From an uncultured Thermoanaerobaculia bacterium (lineage in GTDB: Bacteria > Acidobacteriota > Thermoanaerobaculia > Multivoradales > Multivoraceae), in the NCBI GenBank assembly GCA_951813015.1, contig CATOTG010000001.1, positions 248,001 to 312,000 on the forward strand: a stretch of 64,000 nt of DNA, read 5' to 3'. Position 1 is the first letter of the stretch. Every line of letters starts with the position of its first letter. This document shows, piece by piece, positions 44,072 through 53,700 of the stretch. The translations under genes were made by a program, and so were the position numbers. The notes beneath the pieces are model-generated. The model was given only the letters and a program-made list of their open reading frames with translations. It was not told where the DNA came from and did not search any database.

Positions 44072-45922
44072 CTAAGCATCGCCCGCGCTTGCACCGTTGC
44101 GAATCCCCGAAACTGCGGTGTTCTCATCCAGAGCCGCCTGGAAGCGCCGACGCCAGCCTTCGGCCTCTTCCGTCGCGCGCCGGTTCACTTCGGCAATCAG
44201 CCGGTCGGCGGCCACTGTTCCACGAAGCCTGGGCCGAAGCTCTCTCTTGTAGCCGTTCCTGACGGTCGCGACCAACCCGTCGAGAAGGTCGTCCCGAATG
44301 GCGTCCAACTCCGGCGCCCAGTTCTTCGGGGGCGGTCCGCATGACAGGACCATGAGACTCACCCAACGACCGAGCGCCTTTCGGGCGTCCTCCAGCTTGT
44401 AGTTCATGATGTTCTCGTTGTGGTTCAGCACGACGTGCCGCAGCAGGCTCTTGCGGCCGTGATCCTCCTGAAAATGCCCGCGGTCCCAGACCTGATTCAG
44501 TCCAACCACGAACCAGCTTGCGTACTCACTCCAGGGTGGCAACTTGCACCGCGACCAGAGATCGCCAAACGCCTGGACGACGCCTCTCATGCCGACCTCC
44601 CGCAGGAACAGAGGCCCAAGGCAGTCCCTCTTGAAGTCTTCCACGATCTTCTCCAGGATCGCGACCTGCTGCTGGATCTGCTGTTCGCTGGCGCCCTTGA
44701 CTTCGCTGTAGCCGAACCGAAGCCGCTCGAAGGCATGCCGCGCAAGGTCGTGGTCCGAGCTGTACTCTCGTTCCAGCCTTCTGAGCTCTCCCGCGTAACG
44801 GGCGTACGGCCGGAAACCCTGCAAGAGCTCCGACAAGGCCGGCAACACTTCACCTCCAAGTCGCTGCCGTGCGACGCTCGCGGCGGAATGATCCAGATTG
44901 CCTGTCGCGAAGGCCAGACTCAGATCGTCACCGGGCGCCACAAACAGCGCGTTCTTCTGTTCGTCGCTGAAGTCCTCGCCCAGCACGTACAACCGGAACC
45001 AGTCGCAAAGCTCGGTGACCTTGATCGCAGCGGCCCTGGCCTGCTCGATCTGGCCGCCTCGCTCGGCGCCCCTCCAGTCGAAGAAAAGAAGCGGCAGACG
45101 ACCTTCATCGCGCTCTTCCACCCTCCTCAGGTCGTTCTCGTGGGACAACTGAATCATCTCCTGCGCCGCAAGCGAGTTGACGCTCTCGTCGTCGAGAAGA
45201 ATGGACCGTGCGCGGCCTACTTTCTGCGCGGTCGAGTTGATGTAGACGAAGATGTTCCTCACCACGGCCAGAACGCCCGCCGGCTCCTGCTCGTCGCCAC
45301 ACGGCCGGAACGACACGACGACCACCGGGATCCTCCAATCCAGGAACGCCGAGTAGTCGGAAGTCTTGTGCTCGTCGTCGGCCGATACCGTCAGGTCTTC
45401 CTTCAGCCTGATCAGAGCCGAAAGTCGGTGCTGACCGTCGATGGCTACGACCCGTCCCGCCTCGCTGTTCCATTCCAGCCGAGCGTACTGCGGGCTCTCC
45501 GGCAACCAGCGAAGCCTGTAGAGATCCTTGCGCTCCAGAACCTCCCACGTGAAGCCGTCCTCATCGAGACGTCCGCTCTCGACCCTGGGCATGCGATCGA
45601 GGACACTTCCGGTTCGCTCGTCGACCGGCAGGACGGTGAGGGTCAGAGGATTGAAGAACTTGATCTTGTCCGGAGCCTTCAGGTAGGGAAGCAAACCCGT
45701 AGACACACGCTCGTCATCGATTTCCCGCTGGAACAGCTCTCTCACCGGCCAGCGCTGGGAGCCCGGGATGTCCCGAATCAAGCGGAAGTTGTCCAGGTAT
45801 TGCGGCTTCACTGCTGTCTGGAGGTACATCGCGCGCAGTCCGGCGCCCGAGCCGAACTCGCCATAGGCGCCTGCGAGAACCTGGTTGTAGCGACCGCCGG
45901 GCGGCGGTGGTGGTCCCGCCAC
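44072..45922 (-). CDS. DGQHR domain protein, long paralogue 2
   Basis: 616 residues. DGQHR motif VVAIDGQHRLSALIRL at residues 162-166. The N-terminus (YGEFGSGAGLRAMYLQTAV, RWPVRELFQREIDDERV, KFFNPLTLTVLPVDERT) is nearly the same as in the 609-residue protein two genes upstream, so the two are tandem paralogues. NIFVYINSTAQKVGRARSIL follows the DndB-type layout. No nuclease motif. Three bp from the GIY-YIG-like gene. Likely DNA/NTP-binding regulator or specificity factor. Confidence 0.82.
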   Translation of the reverse strand: MAGPPPPPGGRYNQVLAGAYGEFGSGAGLRAMYLQTAVKPQYLDNFRLIRDIPGSQRWPVRELFQREIDDERVSTGLLPYLKAPDKIKFFNPLTLTVLPVDERTGSVLDRMPRVESGRLDEDGFTWEVLERKDLYRLRWLPESPQYARLEWNSEAGRVVAIDGQHRLSALIRLKEDLTVSADDEHKTSDYSAFLDWRIPVVVVSFRPCGDEQEPAGVLAVVRNIFVYINSTAQKVGRARSILLDDESVNSLAAQEMIQLSHENDLRRVEERDEGRLPLLFFDWRGAERGGQIEQARAAAIKVTELCDWFRLYVLGEDFSDEQKNALFVAPGDDLSLAFATGNLDHSAASVARQRLGGEVLPALSELLQGFRPYARYAGELRRLEREYSSDHDLARHAFERLRFGYSEVKGASEQQIQQQVAILEKIVEDFKRDCLGPLFLREVGMRGVVQAFGDLWSRCKLPPWSEYASWFVVGLNQVWDRGHFQEDHGRKSLLRHVVLNHNENIMNYKLEDARKALGRWVSLMVLSCGPPPKNWAPELDAIRDDLLDGLVATVRNGYKRELRPRLRGTVAADRLIAEVNRRATEEAEGWRRRFQAALDENTAVSGIRNGASAGDA

Positions 45923-45925
45923 TGC

Positions 45926-46714
45926 CTACCCCTCCTCCCGGCCCGCGCTGGGCAGAGCGAACTGCGCTCCGCCCTTCAAGCTGAATGGAGGTCGGCAAAT
46001 CGTCATCAGAATTTCCTCGATCAGAGTCTCGACTTCAGGGCGGTCCAGCAGCGAACCTTCCGGCGGAGGCTCCTCGTTTTCATGGTCGCCCTTCGATCCG
46101 TCAGTCACGCAGACAAACAACAGGTCCTTGACGGCCAGGGCGCTCTCAAGCCGGCTCTCGTTCATCTCGCGCCCAAGTCGCCTCAGGCAGTCCCTGAACC
46201 CGTTGTGGAATGTGTTCTTGTCGCCTCCGCCGCGCACGTGCTGGTTGTAGCGAGCTTGGAGGTCCCCTGCCCGGCCAACGTAGAGCGGAGGCATGAGCAG
46301 GCTGGCCTCCAACAGCACCCGCTCAAGAGCGCTTCGGCCGCGGTGCTCCTCGAGAAGAAGACGATTCCAGGTGTCGACGCTCGATGGCTGCGGAGAGACG
46401 GCCGCGCCCCGGTTGATTCGCAGCCCGACCCTCTCCCATGTGAAGGACGCCTCCAGCTTCCGTTCCGGTTCCTGTTCGTAGCGGAAGATGCGATTCACGA
46501 CGTCAAGCAGGACGCCGAGATCATCATCCAGGATCCAGAGCGGGAGAAACCACGCATAACAGCCGCCCGTACTCGGAATCTCGTCCTTCGACAGGGACGT
46601 GAAGATGTGCAACTGCCCTGTCGGGCGGGCCCACCCATCGAAGAGCAACAGGTTGCGTAGACGCCCGCCACCCGACTCGGCCAACACCGTTGCTGGTCCC
46701 AGGCTAGACGCCAT
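45926..46714 (-). CDS. GIY-YIG-like nuclease domain protein
   Basis: 262 residues; the start ATG at 46714 overlaps the end of the upstream gene. The segment GGCYAWFLPLWIL plus PPLYVGRAGDLQARYNQHV looks like a GIY-YIG core (the two strands and the Tyr-x-Gly-x-(10) Arg helix). A late acidic residue in VETLIEEILMTICRPPFSLK fits the metal-binding glutamate and the K-P-x-x-x turn. It lies between the two long DGQHR paralogues, so it is an integral part of the operon. The nuclease call is by motif only; the catalytic set should be verified by structure prediction. Confidence 0.6.
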   Translation of the reverse strand: MASSLGPATVLAESGGGRLRNLLLFDGWARPTGQLHIFTSLSKDEIPSTGGCYAWFLPLWILDDDLGVLLDVVNRIFRYEQEPERKLEASFTWERVGLRINRGAAVSPQPSSVDTWNRLLLEEHRGRSALERVLLEASLLMPPLYVGRAGDLQARYNQHVRGGGDKNTFHNGFRDCLRRLGREMNESRLESALAVKDLLFVCVTDGSKGDHENEEPPPEGSLLDRPEVETLIEEILMTICRPPFSLKGGAQFALPSAGREEG

Positions 46715-48533
46715 CGGGCTCAACCGTCGCTTCCTCGCCAAACGCGGCAGTCGCCTCCAACCGCTCCAGTTCGCGCTCGAACCGCCTGATGTGACGGCTT
46801 GCGCTCTTCCGCGCCTCTTCGTTGATCGCGTCGGTCAGCGGCCTGCCGCCGTCTGGATGGGTCTTCTTCAAGGCGGGTCGGTGCTCTCTCTTGTAGCCGC
46901 GAACAAGGGTGCTGTTGAGTTGTTCCAGCAGATGCACCCGGACGCTCGGCCAGGACGCGGGTGGAGGCCCATAGGACCCCACGAGCAACGAAACGTAGGC
47001 GGCAAGAGCCTTCCGCGCATCCTTCAGCCGGTAGTTCACGACGTTGTCGGCGTGGTCGAAGACGACGTGGCGCAGGAACTGGCCCCCCTTGCGCCCGCGT
47101 TCCCTGCTTAGCCAGCCTGCCGCGTGGACCCGATTGAGGTTCTCGGTGAACCACGCCGAGAACTCCAGCCAGTTCAAGGCTTCAAGCTCCAACCGCAAGC
47201 GGCCGAAGGCGCCAACGATTCCGCGCGGGCCCACGTCGTGGTCGAGCGGCCAGGGCACGTGTCTCTTCTTCAGTTTCTCCACCTCACCTTCGATGTGAGG
47301 AAGGACCCTGAGGACGAGCTCCTCGGTGGGGCCGGTCGCATAGCTGCTGCCAAACCGCAGACAGTCGAAGGCGTGATGCTGAACGTCGTTCCCCGTGTAG
47401 TAGCGAAGCTCCAGGTTCCGAAGGCCCGCGATGTAGCGCCGGTAGGGATCGAAGTTCTCGAGCAGATGGAGGAGCGCCGGAATCACGGTCTGTCGCACCT
47501 GCTTCCTGACCGCCCAACTGTTGCGGAACGTCAGGTGGCCGTTCTGGATCTGCTGGCCCAGGGGATTCCCTTTCAGCCCGAGCGCTTCGACCTGCGCCGG
47601 CTTGAAGTCCTCGCCCAGCAGAAACCACTCGAACCACGACCGGAGTTCGCCGATCGTCCTGACGGCTGCCGGCGAGGGGACGACGACACCGTCCCTCTCA
47701 TGGCCCCGCCAATCGAAGAACAGAAGCGGCAGGCTCTCCTGCCGGCGCCGCTTCAAGGACCTGAGGTCGTTGCTGTGGGCGACCTCCAGCAACTCCTGGG
47801 TCGCAAGGCAGTTGACGCTGCGATCATTCAGCAGGATTTTCCGGGCTTCGTTGACCTGCCTGGCCTCCGTGTTGATGTCGACGAAGATGCTGCGAACCAC
47901 CTCGAGTACGCCCGGCGGCTCGGCCCTGCCCTCACCCGCTCGGAAAGAAACGACCACTACGGGAATCCTCCAGGCATGAAACGGGTCGGAACCTGGGCCC
48001 GGCAGGGCGTGACGCCGCTTGAGAGCGGACAGCCTGTGCTGACCGTCGATGGCGACGATCCGGCTCGTCTTTTCGTTCCAGTCGATCTGGCCGTAATCGG
48101 GCTGGTCGCGGACGTGGCGCATGCGGTAGAAGCCCCGTCGCTCGAACGTTCGCCAGGAGTGGCCGCTCTCCTCCATCTCTTCTTCGACAACGGGCGGCAT
48201 CCGTTTCAGAACGCTGCTCCCATGCTCGTCCATCGGAAGGACTGTGAGTGTCAACGGATTGAAGAAGCGGACTCGGTCCTCGGTCCGCAGGTACTCCATC
48301 AGCGGCCCGGTCACCCTCTCCTTGTCGACTTCCCGCTGAAACAGGTCACGGACCTGCCATCGCTCCGAGCCCGGGATCTCTTCCAGAAGGGAGACCTTGT
48401 CCAGATCGGCGGGAGAGATCGCGGTCAGCAGGTACATGGCCTGGAGGCCCGCGCCCGACCCGAACTCGCCGTACACGCCCTTCCACGATTCGTTGAAAAC
48501 GAGCGGCGGGGTTATTGGTAGGTCCGCCGTCAT
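46704..48533 (-). CDS. DGQHR domain protein, long paralogue 1
   Basis: 609 residues. The DGQHR motif (IVAIDGQHRLSALKRR) is at residues 163-167. N-terminal block VYGEFGSGAGLQAMYLLTAI and RFFNPLTLTVLPMDEHG match paralogue 2 closely; the middle and C-terminus diverge. Starts in an ATGA overlap with the cysteine desulfurase stop, so it is translated with the sulfur-transfer genes. Function within phosphorothioation is unknown; DndB-type regulation is the nearest precedent. Confidence 0.82.
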   Translation of the reverse strand: MTADLPITPPLVFNESWKGVYGEFGSGAGLQAMYLLTAISPADLDKVSLLEEIPGSERWQVRDLFQREVDKERVTGPLMEYLRTEDRVRFFNPLTLTVLPMDEHGSSVLKRMPPVVEEEMEESGHSWRTFERRGFYRMRHVRDQPDYGQIDWNEKTSRIVAIDGQHRLSALKRRHALPGPGSDPFHAWRIPVVVVSFRAGEGRAEPPGVLEVVRSIFVDINTEARQVNEARKILLNDRSVNCLATQELLEVAHSNDLRSLKRRRQESLPLLFFDWRGHERDGVVVPSPAAVRTIGELRSWFEWFLLGEDFKPAQVEALGLKGNPLGQQIQNGHLTFRNSWAVRKQVRQTVIPALLHLLENFDPYRRYIAGLRNLELRYYTGNDVQHHAFDCLRFGSSYATGPTEELVLRVLPHIEGEVEKLKKRHVPWPLDHDVGPRGIVGAFGRLRLELEALNWLEFSAWFTENLNRVHAAGWLSRERGRKGGQFLRHVVFDHADNVVNYRLKDARKALAAYVSLLVGSYGPPPASWPSVRVHLLEQLNSTLVRGYKREHRPALKKTHPDGGRPLTDAINEEARKSASRHIRRFERELERLEATAAFGEEATVEPDGV

Positions 48534-49924
48534 TGAGGTGTCTCGTTCAGGGCTTGAGTCTCCGTTTCGGGGTGTTGGTGGTCCCCGCGCCTGAGCTCTA
48601 CGGGTTCTCCTCCGGCTTTAGGATCCGGGCATCCTCTTGCAGAACGGCGCAACAGCGGCGCACCAACGAATCGCTCTGTCGCCCGGTCCACTTCGGCTCT
48701 TTCCACTCCCCGCCCCAACCCCACCCGCAGCGTCCCGTACGCCTCCGCCGTCGACATCCCGACTTCGCGCAGCACATGCGACGGCTCCGGCGTCCCGGCG
48801 TGACACGCCGAAGCGATGGAAATGTCGAACTCGGGCAGGTTGACGACGAGGGCGTCGGCGTCCAACGGTTGTCCGCCGTAGCGGTAGAAGGTGACGGAAG
48901 AGGCGTGGGGCAACCGGTGGCCGACAGCGCCGTTGATGCGAACTTGCTCGCCGAGGCGTTCGGAGAGTTCGCTCTCGAACCGATCTCTCAGGGCGCCGAT
49001 CCGCGAAGCGTCGGTCTCCAGGCGCTCCATGGCGACCCGGGCAGCGACGCCGAACGCGCCAATTGCAGGAGCGTTGCAGGTCCCCGGCCTCAGACCGCCC
49101 TCGTGACCGCCTCCAAACATGATCGGCGCGATCGGCGCGCCCGAAACGCCGCCTCGGATCCATAGCGCACCGACGCCCTTGGGGCCGTAGCACTTGTGGG
49201 CGCTGAGCGACGCGAAGTCCACGTTCAGGGCCTCCACCGAGAACGGCGCCTTGCCAAGGATCTGCGAAGCGTCGGTGTGGACGAGCACGCCGCGTTCGGC
49301 GGCCAGGCGTGACGCCTCGCGGAGCGGCTGCAGAGTGCCGATCTCGTTGTTCGCCGCCTGAATCGAGAGCAAGAGCGCGTCATCCAGAGCGGCTTCGAGT
49401 GCTTCCAGCACGACTCGGCCGTCTCGGTGGACCGGCACGAACTCCACTTCGAAACCGCGGCGGCCGAGTTCGGCCATCGGTTCAAGCACCGAGGGGTGCT
49501 CGATGCCCAGCGTCAGGAGACGCCGGCGGGGGCGCCCGTCGTTCCTCACCGCGGCGGCGACGCCGAGGATGGCCAGGTTGTTGCTCTCGGTGGCGCCGCT
49601 GGTGAAGACGATCTCCTCGGGCAGGGCGTCGATGGCCGCCGCGACCTGCTCGCGCGCTCGCTCGACGTACCTGGCCGCCAAACGGCCGGCCGCGTGAGGG
49701 CTCGACGCGTTGCCGCACAACTCGACGGCCAGGCGGTGCATCAAGGCGGCCGCCTCCGGGTCACACGGCGTGGACGCCAGGTGATCCAGGTAGATGGCCG
49801 CCGGTCGGGCTTTCGACCGACGCGCTCCGCCGCTTCGGACCACTTTCGCGGTCGCCGGACCTGGGGCGTTTCCAGGCACCTGGCCCGGCGTTCCTCGGCC
49901 GCTCACAGGTGACAGATCAGGCAC
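48530..49924 (-). CDS. Cysteine desulfurase (SspA/DndA/IscS-like)
   Basis: 464 residues. PLP fold-type I: IYLDHLASTPCDPEAAALM, VFTSGATESNNLAILG, GIEHPSVLEPM, IQAANNEIGTLQPL, VHTDASQILGKAPF, and the PLP lysine in SAHKCYGPKG (Lys244). The catalytic cysteine is in ISIASACHAGTPEPSHVL (Cys374). The N-terminal ~40 residues are extra and disordered-looking. It supplies persulfide sulfur; sitting between the PP-loop protein and a DGQHR protein, the likely acceptor is the modification machine rather than Fe-S assembly. Overlaps the preceding gene by 22 bp. Confidence 0.93.
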   Translation of the reverse strand: MPDLSPVSGRGTPGQVPGNAPGPATAKVVRSGGARRSKARPAAIYLDHLASTPCDPEAAALMHRLAVELCGNASSPHAAGRLAARYVERAREQVAAAIDALPEEIVFTSGATESNNLAILGVAAAVRNDGRPRRRLLTLGIEHPSVLEPMAELGRRGFEVEFVPVHRDGRVVLEALEAALDDALLLSIQAANNEIGTLQPLREASRLAAERGVLVHTDASQILGKAPFSVEALNVDFASLSAHKCYGPKGVGALWIRGGVSGAPIAPIMFGGGHEGGLRPGTCNAPAIGAFGVAARVAMERLETDASRIGALRDRFESELSERLGEQVRINGAVGHRLPHASSVTFYRYGGQPLDADALVVNLPEFDISIASACHAGTPEPSHVLREVGMSTAEAYGTLRVGLGRGVERAEVDRATERFVGAPLLRRSARGCPDPKAGGEPVELRRGDHQHPETETQALNETPQ

Positions 49925-50748
49925 GCCGGGCCTTCCTCCTCGTCAGGATCTTCAAACCCGTAGGCCTGGGCCAGAGTCTTCGGCCTCCGCCTCGCCGCGA
50001 GCCGCTCCTTCCGGATCCGCTCCCGCTCCAGGATCTGGGCCTGCCGCTCGGGACTTTCCAGTTCGGAAAGGCTCTCCTCTTGCGCCCAGGTGTAGCCCTC
50101 GTCCTCCTTCTCGTAACCCTTGGCGAGCTGGAACAGATCGGGATGGCGCTCCCGCAGACGCACCCATTCGCCCTTCTGCTGGAAGAAGCAGAAGTAGCAA
50201 CCGGATCGCGACCGCCATTCGTAGTAGGCGGGCAGGCCCACGCCGCTTCGTTCGAGGATGCGCATGACGTCGGCCTTGTCGATGCCGTCGTCCTTGAACG
50301 GAAAGACGGCCTCGATGTTCTCCTTTGTGGAGATGTAGCCGCTCCGACGCTCGTCGGCGCGGAGGCCCACGTAGAGCCGGGTCGGATCGTCGCCGACGTA
50401 CCGCTCGAACGGCTCGATCTTGAGCAGCCTCGTACACCAGCGTGCCTGCGGCGAAGGCAGGAAGCCGCCGTAGATCTTCAGAAAGTGATCGAAGCCCCGC
50501 TCACCGTGCCGGGAAGCGAGCCGTACGACAGGCCGGCCAAGGCGAGCCTCGATCCGCGCAAGGTATTCGTAGGTCTCCGGCAGTTCCTTGTGGGTGTCGC
50601 AGAACAGGTACTCGAAGTCCGTCTCGGGCTTCTTCTCGCGCAGATACAGCGCCAGCGCGGTGCTGTCCTTGCCGCCCGACAGCATCACGATGTGGCGAAC
50701 CTCGGGCGCGGCATCGGGCCGGCCTTGCGCTGACACGGAAGCGCTCAC
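49903..50748 (-). CDS. PAPS-reductase-like PP-loop protein (SspD/DndC-like)
   Basis: 281 residues. PP-loop IVMLSGGKDSTALAL at residues ~20-34 marks an ATP pyrophosphatase. FEYLFCDTHKELPETYEYL, WCTRLLKIEPFERY and SGCYFCFFQQKGEWVRL with several cysteines match the phosphoadenosine-phosphosulfate-reductase family used for sulfur insertion in DndC and SspD. It would activate the DNA backbone or carry sulfur. It overlaps the ATPase stop upstream (ATGA) and the desulfurase start downstream, so the three are tightly coupled. Confidence 0.88.
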   Translation of the reverse strand: MSASVSAQGRPDAAPEVRHIVMLSGGKDSTALALYLREKKPETDFEYLFCDTHKELPETYEYLARIEARLGRPVVRLASRHGERGFDHFLKIYGGFLPSPQARWCTRLLKIEPFERYVGDDPTRLYVGLRADERRSGYISTKENIEAVFPFKDDGIDKADVMRILERSGVGLPAYYEWRSRSGCYFCFFQQKGEWVRLRERHPDLFQLAKGYEKEDEGYTWAQEESLSELESPERQAQILERERIRKERLAARRRPKTLAQAYGFEDPDEEEGPACLICHL

Positions 50749-53700
50749 GATGGCTCCGACCCACCTCGTGACCCGAGCTTCCGCGGACCGACCGCGCCGC
50801 CGGCCGCGCGGCCACCGTCAGTCTCAGACTCGAGTTCGCGCGCCAGCAGCGCCAGGGCCTGGGCCTGGACCTCAAGAGTGCGGCTGCCCCGGCGCGCGGC
50901 GTTGCGCCAGATCTCGGCCAACCGTTCGGCGGCTTCCCGTTCGCTTGGCCGGCACGGGAAGGCGATGCGCGCATCCTCTTCGGCCGGCATGCGGATGCGA
51001 ATGCTCCCCACGGGGACCCCCGAAGCGACCCCGGCGACCCGGGCGACATGCTCCAACTCGTCGAGTTCCAGGCGTAGCGCGCGGAGCCGGGCGCCGAGGC
51101 TGTTCGCCAGATCGTCGTTCCAGTGTTCCGGCGGCAATCCGTCGGCTATGGCCAGGGCCAGCGACGAACGCCAACCGTCGAGAAGGCCGTCCTCAGCGCG
51201 CGCGGCAGCGGACAGAAACAGTTCGAGCCTTCCGGATGGGGCGTGATCCAACAACGGTCTTGCCCGATCGCGCAGGGCCGAGCGAAGCGCCCTGCCCCGC
51301 TCCTCGAAGCCGAGCGCGTCGCGGACGCTCCGCTCAACGTGGAGCAGGAGCTTCCGCAGAGCCCCGTCCAACTCGCGCACCGCTTCGCCCAATCGGCGGG
51401 CGAACGAAACCGGGCCATCGGCGTCGGCGCTCAACTCCACGCCGAGCGTCCCGGGCAACTTCCGCAGCAGCAGATCCCGGGGATCGCGCGCGTCAAGCAG
51501 GAGTTCCCGGACCGCCTGAGCATCCGCGCTCAGCCTCCGGGTCCTTCGCGTGTACGGCGGCAGACGCGACGCCAGTTGCACCAGGTTTCGCACGACGGCG
51601 AGCAGACCCGCGGCCCCGCCGGCGGATGGCCCCGCATCGGTGTCGCCCGCGACCGCCGCCAACTTCTCGATCACGCGGCGCTCGCCGGGCGCGAGGTCAA
51701 AGGAGCGGATCGCAAACGTCTCCGGCCTCCGCACGAGCCGCTCCAGGGTCTCGATCTCGACGCGCGGCACGAACAGATCGTCTTCATAGAGGGCCAGGCG
51801 GGGCCCCCGCAGGCGCAGCAAGACCGCGATCAACACGGGAATCGGCCCTCGCCGGAGCCCGAACGGCGGCGCCTCGAGCGTCTCGATCAGGTCGCTTAGC
51901 GGCTGTGGAGCGGCGCGGGAAGCGTCGACGAAACGGCCGATCTGTTTCCAAAGCGGCTTCCACTCACGGCTGTTCGGGTTGAAGATGCCGAAGCCTCGGG
52001 GCCGCGCATCGCGGTGAAAACCCGCCGTCTCGAGGAGCGAGCAGTACATGCTGTACTCAGGCGGGAAACCCTCGATGCCCAGGCGTTCCCGGTCGCCGTG
52101 CGTGAAGATCCGCGCGATCAGTTCCCTGCGCGCCCGCGCGGCCGACGACGACAGGTTGTGGCGGTTGAGCAGCTCGTTGTGCAGCGGCGGCGACTTGGAA
52201 TACGTCCGCTCGCAGATGGCGGAAAGACGCCGTTGGAGATCGCGCGGCCGCTGAAGCCTCTCGATCTCCGCGCCGCCGAAGAACCACCGTGACGCGGACG
52301 GGTCGAGCACATGGCGCGGCAAACCGAACGCCCGGCCGACGACATCGTCGAATCGGCGCCGCGCAGCCGTCTCGCGAGCCGCGACCTCGGCGCGCGCCAC
52401 CGAGTCGCCCGCCAGCTCGCCGACGTTCTCGCGCACCCAACGCCAGGCTTCGAGTTCGTCGAGCGCGCCACCGAGCTCGAACGAGCGTCTCGGCAGCGCC
52501 ACGAGCACCGGCCTGCCGTTCCCGCCGGCCGGTGCAGGCCCCGCCATCGAGCGTTGCGCGACCGCATCGGCCACCTGGTCACGGGCAAGAAGCTCGCTCA
52601 ACTCCAACGCACGCGCCACCTGGCGGTCCGGGCCGACTTGGTCGCTCCGGTCGTGGCATCCGGCGCCGCCATCCACGAGGAACAGGAGCACGCCGTCGGC
52701 CCGGGTCGGCTCGTTCAGCGCTTCCTCGCAGGCCTGCGGCGTCGGCGCCGCAATGCGCGGCTCGAAAAAGCGCAGCGTTCCCGTCCGGACGTAGTGAGCG
52801 CGGGCCACCAGCGGCCGCGGTTGGGCGACCCGACGCAAGCGCCGATGGAGCGGCTCGCGCCCAAGCTGGGCCGCGGCCCGCTCGAACGCCGCGTCGAGGT
52901 CGAGATCGGAACCCTCCCAGAGGCCGTAGCAGCGCCGGTGGCGACGCCAGAGCACGATGGACTCCTGTTCCAGAACCTCCAGCGCGGCCTCGACCTCCGC
53001 CGTGTCGACATCGTCGAGCGCGGTGCACAGCAACTCCTGATCGGCGCGCACGCCGGTGCCGGCACCGTACAACGACAGCAACCCGATGCACTTGACCAGC
53101 CGGGCCACGACCGGCGGAGCGCTCGCCGGCACCCGCTCCAGCGCGTGCGCGATGAGCCCCCAGTAGCGCGCGTCCTCGCCGGTCGCCGCCGCCATGCCGA
53201 GAGCGGAGGCGACGTAGTCGTAGAGCTCGGGCAGCCGGTAGAGCGCCGGTTCGTCGGCCGAAGCCCGCTCCCGACGCAGAAACTGCTGAAAGCCGCGCGG
53301 CTCGTGGCTGCTCAGAAACGCGAACAGGGAGCGCTCGTTCTGGGCAGCCTTGCTCCGAAACAACGGCCACATGAGCAGAGCTGCCGCCGGGTGCATCGGC
53401 AGGCACCCGGCAACGGCGTCTCCCAAGCCGCGACGTTCGACCGACTCGGCCAGAGCCGGCGCCTCAAGCAGCGTCGCCAACCGTTCCAGGTATGCCCGCT
53501 CCACATCCTGCGGCCAGCGACGCGTCAGCGCGTGACCGACCAACTCCAGCAACTCGTCCTCGGGAAGAGCGAAGGGGACGTCCCGAAAACGACCCTGCAC
53601 CTTCTGCCACTCGGCCCGGCGCGCCGGGTCTCCGGCCGACACGTAGTCGCCGAAACCCGAATGCAGGACGGAAACGAAGAGCAGAGGTTTCTTCGAGCGG

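Noticed and set aside
44420..48521. Long plus-strand frames opposite the DGQHR genes
   Set aside because: No domains; the minus strand carries conserved DGQHR motifs and coupled stop/start overlaps.
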